Shown here: positions 7,001 through 9,011 of the stretch, in pieces
Position numbering within the stretch: position 1 is the stretch's first letter
Layout: every line of letters starts with the position of its first letter
Source: Lachnoclostridium sp. UBA1781
GTDB lineage: Bacteria > Bacillota > Clostridia > Lachnospirales > Lachnospiraceae
DNA: 9,011 nucleotides
Assembly (NCBI GenBank): GCA_002315495.1
Contig: DCGJ01000085.1
Location: 226-9,236 of the forward strand
Reading direction: 5' to 3'
Translations under genes and position numbers: made by a program
The notes under the pieces: generated by a model
What the model was told of the DNA's origin: nothing
Database searches by the model: none
The model's input: the letters and a program-made list of their open reading frames with translations, nothing else

Positions 7001-8188
7001 GAGGAGACGGTCGAGGAAGCCATCGAAGAAACTCCGATTGAGGAGACCATCGAGGAGACCGTTGCGGAGGTTATCGAAGAAACTCCGATTGAGGAAACCA
7101 TCGAGGAAGTCATTGAGGAGACACCGATTGAGGAAACCATCGAGGATGTAATTGAGGAGAGCCCACTTGAGGAAACCATCGAGGATGTGATCGAGGAGGC
7201 TCCGATTGAGGAAACCATCGAGGGTGTGCTTGAGGAGACCCCACTTGAGGAGACCATCGAGGATGTGATCGAGGAGACACCAATCGAAGAAACTCCATAC
7301 GCAGAGATGCATGGTCGCCGTGTGGATACACCTTCCGAGGAAGCAGATGATATCAATCTTGAAAAGCCTAGTGAGAGTATAAATGAACGTTCCTGGTGGA
7401 ACAATCAGTATGCGAAGAGAGAGCATAAGTGGTGGGATGACGAGCCGGAGGAAACACCGGCAGCAACTCAGACACCGGTAACGGAAAACGCTCAGGAAGA
7501 GGACGAAGAGGAAACGAGTTTCACACTTCCGACCTTCCGTGGATTCTCTTCGGACGAACCGGAAGAGGAAAAGGAAGACAGCATTTTCGGTAATTACGGA
7601 TATAACAGGGAACCGGAAGAGCAGTCGGATAACTTGAGTTCCTCCTTTACAAATCGTTTTGAGGATACCGCAAACGAGGAGGAAGAGGACAACGGAATTA
7701 TTGAAGGCTTCGTACTTCCAACCTTCCGCGGTTTCAGTTCTTCCATTGAGGACGAAGATGAGCAGCCGGTTGTAAAGGAGACAAAGCCGTTGTCTCAGGA
7801 ACCGCGTGTAGCATCGAGCGGCATTAATTTCTTCTCTGCACCAAATTATGGTTCTCAGGATGATGACGATGAGGACGATGATGAACCGATTCTCCCAACC
7901 TTTACGGAGGAGATTCCGGAATCGACCTACGATATGCCGGAGGATGAGGACGAGCCGGAGGATGAACCGGGAGAGGCAGAAGAGCCGGAAGAACCGACCA
8001 CTGCAAATGCTGCCGAAAGCGAGTTGAGTCCTGAAGAAGAGCGTCGCAGAAAACTGCAGGAGAAGCTGGCACAGATTTATAACAGAAATCGTGAAAGACA
8101 GCAGCAGGAAGCTGCAAGGGATGATTTCTCGGATTTGATGAACTTTGATGATTCGCCGGTTATCTACTTTAACGACAAGAAAAAGTAA
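4070..8188 (+). CDS. Large polytopic membrane protein with a very acidic repeat-rich cytoplasmic tail; unknown function
   Basis: A 1372-residue protein I do not recognise. Six predicted membrane helices come first: about 13-35, 56-77, 80-100, 104-128, 132-153 and 175-191. Then come a Lys-rich stretch (199-240), charged helix 291-320 and a TolA-like Ala/Glu/Lys/Arg helix (332-420). A second membrane pair follows (458-482 and 496-514), then an amphipathic helical segment (about 521-583). The rest is acidic and low-complexity: array A (769-900), Phe/Gly patch FGSFGFAFFNG (904-914), array B (971-1076), a WW pair (1109-1110 and 1121-1122), LPTFRGFSS (1153-1161 and 1216-1224), LPTF (1275-1278), and a basic/Gln-rich helix before the end NFDDSPVIYFNDKKK. 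Charge around the helices predicts both termini and all large soluble parts to be cytoplasmic. There is no signal peptide, sorting motif or enzyme motif. It has its own promoter and terminator. A membrane-anchored scaffold is a guess. The reading frame is certain. Confidence 0.95.
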   Translation: MIKSKLRVQEGSLLPYLAALIALASAAMVFMNFSITKGSYYFDVNKDIYTNFTLENIGWLVMAGGLVLLGLFLLFAAKKKLGLMVIPVLVFTAGIGVNAFQNIVKYAYLLVLVLLFAYFFIITALNVIHNKYISCVFGLLCFIGVAVLVYLQMEPLTFTGTNGTVNYDFSKIIPNAGYYLSLLLLVLSLTNDYNLDTAKKSGEGEKSGKKKGAKTPEELADEIMKRSEKEGKKSKKKDNGSNANWALLGKAENPEIVEGVESEPVAVPNSGAAAAGESAEPEKPVQDAASIEEEKRLQKEREARELLAARQKIEENRRRMMASYVPDTSLDIAKKEEEERLAREKAEAERIAREKAEAEKIAAEAEAARLAAEAETARVAAEQAAAAEKAEAERMAAFAKAEAERVAAQNAQAAQSETKAESANAEPVLTVPVSGTKLQKTLKEDIVYDQKLMYKRKINVFAIIGLILSVCCILIGAIMITKIVDVAALKNDNLGIPMVAIGLFMICVFGTRLTYKEYYTKAFERKVVREETNWDEVLASRLEEDETSIQILTANYAKMSEMYGRLLESNAELAKGIAAINNSQIAGPVAGQTVEASIPQPVVTAPVMEEAAEETSEVYEETVVEEDEFRASDESAEGPQIDPEIYVEDNNPLNDDVLVMAGEAPTITLPDYEEEAEEVETASEEIAAVEEAVAEEIAAVEEADPYSLDSIIAEEPKDDYFTAYAENEAEASSILEENVEAILEETVSSSVSENAAFDEDVSENVDNIIEAVEEEPVEDAIEAVEETVEDAIEAVEEETVEDAIEAVEEETVEEAIEAVEEETVEEAIEAVEEPVEDAIEAVEETVEDAIEAVAEETVDDTIETVEDVIEETAEDTAMNTIEETVEEAIEETAEETVEETASDFGSFGFAFFNGQNNEEPAFTTESVSEPVKEEPKAEANEFGNNEYTGYNDDLISSMFSRYQKRTPVVETPVEETIEETVEEAIEETPIEETIEETVAEVIEETPIEETIEEVIEETPIEETIEDVIEESPLEETIEDVIEEAPIEETIEGVLEETPLEETIEDVIEETPIEETPYAEMHGRRVDTPSEEADDINLEKPSESINERSWWNNQYAKREHKWWDDEPEETPAATQTPVTENAQEEDEEETSFTLPTFRGFSSDEPEEEKEDSIFGNYGYNREPEEQSDNLSSSFTNRFEDTANEEEEDNGIIEGFVLPTFRGFSSSIEDEDEQPVVKETKPLSQEPRVASSGINFFSAPNYGSQDDDDEDDDEPILPTFTEEIPESTYDMPEDEDEPEDEPGEAEEPEEPTTANAAESELSPEEERRRKLQEKLAQIYNRNRERQQQEAARDDFSDLMNFDDSPVIYFNDKKK
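6374..6769 (+). repeat. Coding repeat array A (11-12 residue Glu-rich units)
   Basis: Residues 769-900 of the large protein. The core unit is IEAVEE(E)TVEDA, with eight IEAV occurrences spaced 11 or 12 residues apart, followed by degenerate IEETVEE units. The DNA copies are very alike: 6500-6535 and 6536-6571 are a 36-bp tandem duplication whose first 29 bases are identical. This points to recent expansion or conversion. Confidence 0.93.
6980..7297 (+). repeat. Coding repeat array B (13- and 17-residue Glu/Pro units)
   Basis: Residues 971-1076. Two 17-residue units (TPVEETIEETVEEAIEE and TPIEETIEETVAEVIEE) are followed by five 13-residue units of the form TPIEETIEDVIEE, then a partial unit. 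Position 1 is T, S or A and the next residue is always Pro, so a proline breaks each unit. The frequent codon run is ATT GAG GAA ACC ATC GAG. Confidence 0.93.
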
Positions 8189-8201
8189 AAAGGTAAACTT
8201 G

Positions 8202-8230
8202 AAGGAGTGCGAGATTTCGCACTCCTTTTT
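8202..8230 (+). terminator. Rho-independent terminator of the large repeat protein gene
   Basis: AAGGAGTGCGA (8202-8212) pairs perfectly with 8217-8227 across a GATT loop, and TTTTT (8226-8230) follows. It begins 14 nt after the stop codon. With the upstream promoter it makes the large gene a single-gene unit. Confidence 0.93.
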
Positions 8231-8304
8231 ATATAACTTCCGAGAATCAGAATCACCAAGGTTTATCGCGGGAAATCATGGCCAGGGAAATATGTTTTTG
8301 GTTG

Positions 8305-8400
8305 CTTGGTATTCAGAAGAAGAGAAGGTTTCTTGGCCTGAATACCAGGTGGTGGTTGCGGTATTCGGAAACTGACATAATTTCTCGTTCTGAATACCAG
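8305..8400. repeat. Two tandem diverged copies of a palindromic unit
   Basis: Hairpin 1: 8305-8316 pairs with 8338-8349 (core GGTATTCAG with CTGAATACC). Hairpin 2: 8360-8368 pairs with 8390-8398 (GGTATTCGG with CTGAATACC, one G-U pair). Both loops are exactly 21 nt and the units are offset by 52 bp. Across 8308-8348 the copies agree at about 30 of 41 positions, mostly in the arms and the TTTCT stretch. There is no coding signal and no T-tract. It looks like a duplicated interspersed element or a structured RNA. Confidence 0.75.
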
Positions 8401-8423
8401 TACTGTGAACTTGGCAAAATAAT

Positions 8424-8457
8424 AGGCGAGAGAAGCGGAAAACCGCTACTCTCGCCT
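8424..8457 (-). terminator. Probable terminator of the PaaK-type gene
   Basis: AGGCGAGAG (8424-8432) pairs with CTCTCGCCT (8449-8457); after one A-A mismatch AGCGG (8434-8438) pairs with CCGCT (8443-8447), closing on an AAAA loop. On the minus strand the hairpin is followed by ATTATTTT, a modest U-rich tail; on the plus strand there is none. It lies about 100 nt beyond the CoA ligase stop, so it most likely ends that transcript. Confidence 0.65.
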
Positions 8458-8558
8458 GATATAATCCTGATATTTCTGTTGGTGACGGGCTAGTCCTCTC
8501 AACTAAACTGCCAGCGTTCCGTTAGGCGTTATAGGTCGGGTTGGTCCGCCCCCCTGCC

Positions 8559-9011
8559 CTATTCCTCTCTATGGTCGAAGACACGCTTCGTCTTCTTCTC
8601 GCTTCGTGGAAGTGTTCCGACTGGTACGACGGTAACTTTCGGGGTGATGCTCATACGGGATTTGAAGAGGTTGGTGATAAGCACTCCGGTCTTTTCAAAA
8701 TCCACACGACCTTCTGCCTCTACGGTAACGAGCATAACATCCTTGTTCTTATCGTCATCATGAGCAATGTTAATCTGATACTCACTGGAGACACCGTCAA
8801 CCGTTCCAAGAAGCTCCTCCACCTGGCTTGGGAACATATTAACTCCATGCACCTTGAACATGTCATCCGAACGTCCCTGAATGATACCAAGTCTCGGATA
8901 AGCGCGACCACACTGACAGGTGCCCGGAATGATACGGGACAAATCGTGGGTGCGGAAACGAAGTAATGGTGCACCTTCCTTTACCAGGGTCGTGATAACG
9001 ATTTCACCTTC
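8559..9011 (-). CDS. paaK: Phenylacetate-CoA ligase family AMP-forming enzyme, C-terminal part (5' end outside window)
   Basis: The last 150 residues of an adenylate-forming aryl-acid CoA ligase, which activates phenylacetate or a related acid with ATP and CoA. The frame enters at the right edge with EGEIVITTLVKEGAPLLRFRTHDLSRIIPG, the usual PaaK segment before the hinge (written here in full only as its two halves EGEIVITTLV and RFRTHDLSRIIPG would suffice). It continues with a C-x-C-G, IQGRSDDMFKVHGVNMFP and QVEELL, the hinge and start of the mobile C-terminal domain. Near the end LPRSEKKTKRVFDHR carries the conserved lysine region of the family. The stop is TAG at 8561-8559. In related gut anaerobes such genes often neighbour indolepyruvate oxidoreductase genes, which would lie outside this window. 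The family is clear; the exact substrate is not. Confidence 0.93.
   Translation of the reverse strand, partial: EGEIVITTLVKEGAPLLRFRTHDLSRIIPGTCQCGRAYPRLGIIQGRSDDMFKVHGVNMFPSQVEELLGTVDGVSSEYQINIAHDDDKNKDVMLVTVEAEGRVDFEKTGVLITNLFKSRMSITPKVTVVPVGTLPRSEKKTKRVFDHREE

Larger units (their letters stand above)
8231..8558. other. Convergent intergenic region
   Basis: 328 bases between the terminator of the large gene and the stop of the PaaK-type gene. Besides the tandem hairpins and the strong hairpin at 8424-8457, the stretch 8231-8304 shows nothing recognisable. The stretch 8458-8558, relatively GC-rich in its right half, would be the 3' untranslated region of the CoA ligase message; I see only weak short stems there and no gene. 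Confidence 0.6.

Noticed and set aside
6374..7297. Regular repeats resembling a CRISPR or minisatellite array
   Set aside because: The repeats are in-frame coding sequence with unit lengths in multiples of three and no unique spacers.
5768..7426. A 552-codon open frame on the minus strand inside the large gene, plus shorter Ser/Thr-rich and Leu/Pro-rich minus frames
   Set aside because: They are antisense shadows. The repeat codons GAA, GAG, GTA, ATC and GCA seldom give stop codons when read in reverse, and there is no plausible ribosome binding site or protein family.
8145..8493. Plus-strand frames of 76 and 71 codons after the large gene
   Set aside because: One starts within the large gene and runs through its terminator; the other starts at 8278 without a ribosome binding site and runs through the hairpin repeats.
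8541..8966. A 141-codon plus-strand frame opposite the CoA ligase
   Set aside because: It is a shadow of the well-matched PaaK C-terminus and has no ribosome binding site.

Overview
The window looks like a chromosomal piece of a mid-GC, Gram-positive anaerobe, most likely a Lachnospiraceae/Clostridia gut or rumen bacterium. The reasons are strong AGGAGG-type ribosome binding sites, a DcuS/CitA-type sensor kinase, a signal-less GH9 cellodextrinase resembling those of rumen Butyrivibrio, and a phenylacetate-CoA-ligase family enzyme of the kind common in these bacteria. The assignment is an inference from gene content; there is no rRNA or other marker gene here.

Layout from left to right: (1) the N-terminal part of a membrane sensor histidine kinase on the minus strand, running off the left edge and starting at a TTG codon; (2) a divergent, AT-rich intergenic region; (3) a two-gene plus-strand unit encoding a 106-aa PQ-loop/SemiSWEET-like membrane protein and a 214-aa SGNH-hydrolase-like protein that lacks the usual catalytic residues, closed by a strong terminator that also lies just beyond the stop of the next gene; (4) a cytoplasmic GH9 glycoside hydrolase on the minus strand; (5) a 315-base divergent control region with an extended -10 promoter, an 8-bp dyad and a leader hairpin; (6) a single 1372-codon plus-strand gene for an unrecognised membrane protein, followed by its own terminator; (7) a convergent intergenic region with two tandem, diverged copies of a hairpin and one further strong hairpin; (8) the C-terminal part of a PaaK-type CoA ligase on the minus strand, running off the right edge.

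The outstanding object is the 1372-aa protein. The positive-inside rule predicts six N-terminal membrane segments, a lysine-rich and then TolA-like Ala/Glu/Lys helical cytoplasmic region, a second membrane hairpin, a helical segment, and about 790 residues of very acidic, low-complexity cytoplasmic tail. The tail has two separate Glu-rich repeat arrays, a Phe/Gly patch between them, a WW-x10-WW motif and three LPTF motifs, two of which are identical as LPTFRGFSS. I do not recognise it as a known family. It looks like a membrane-anchored cytoplasmic scaffold, which is a hypothesis.

The sensor kinase, sugar-transport-like protein and cellodextrinase fit a carbohydrate/organic acid metabolism neighbourhood, but nothing in the sequence ties them into one pathway with the large protein.
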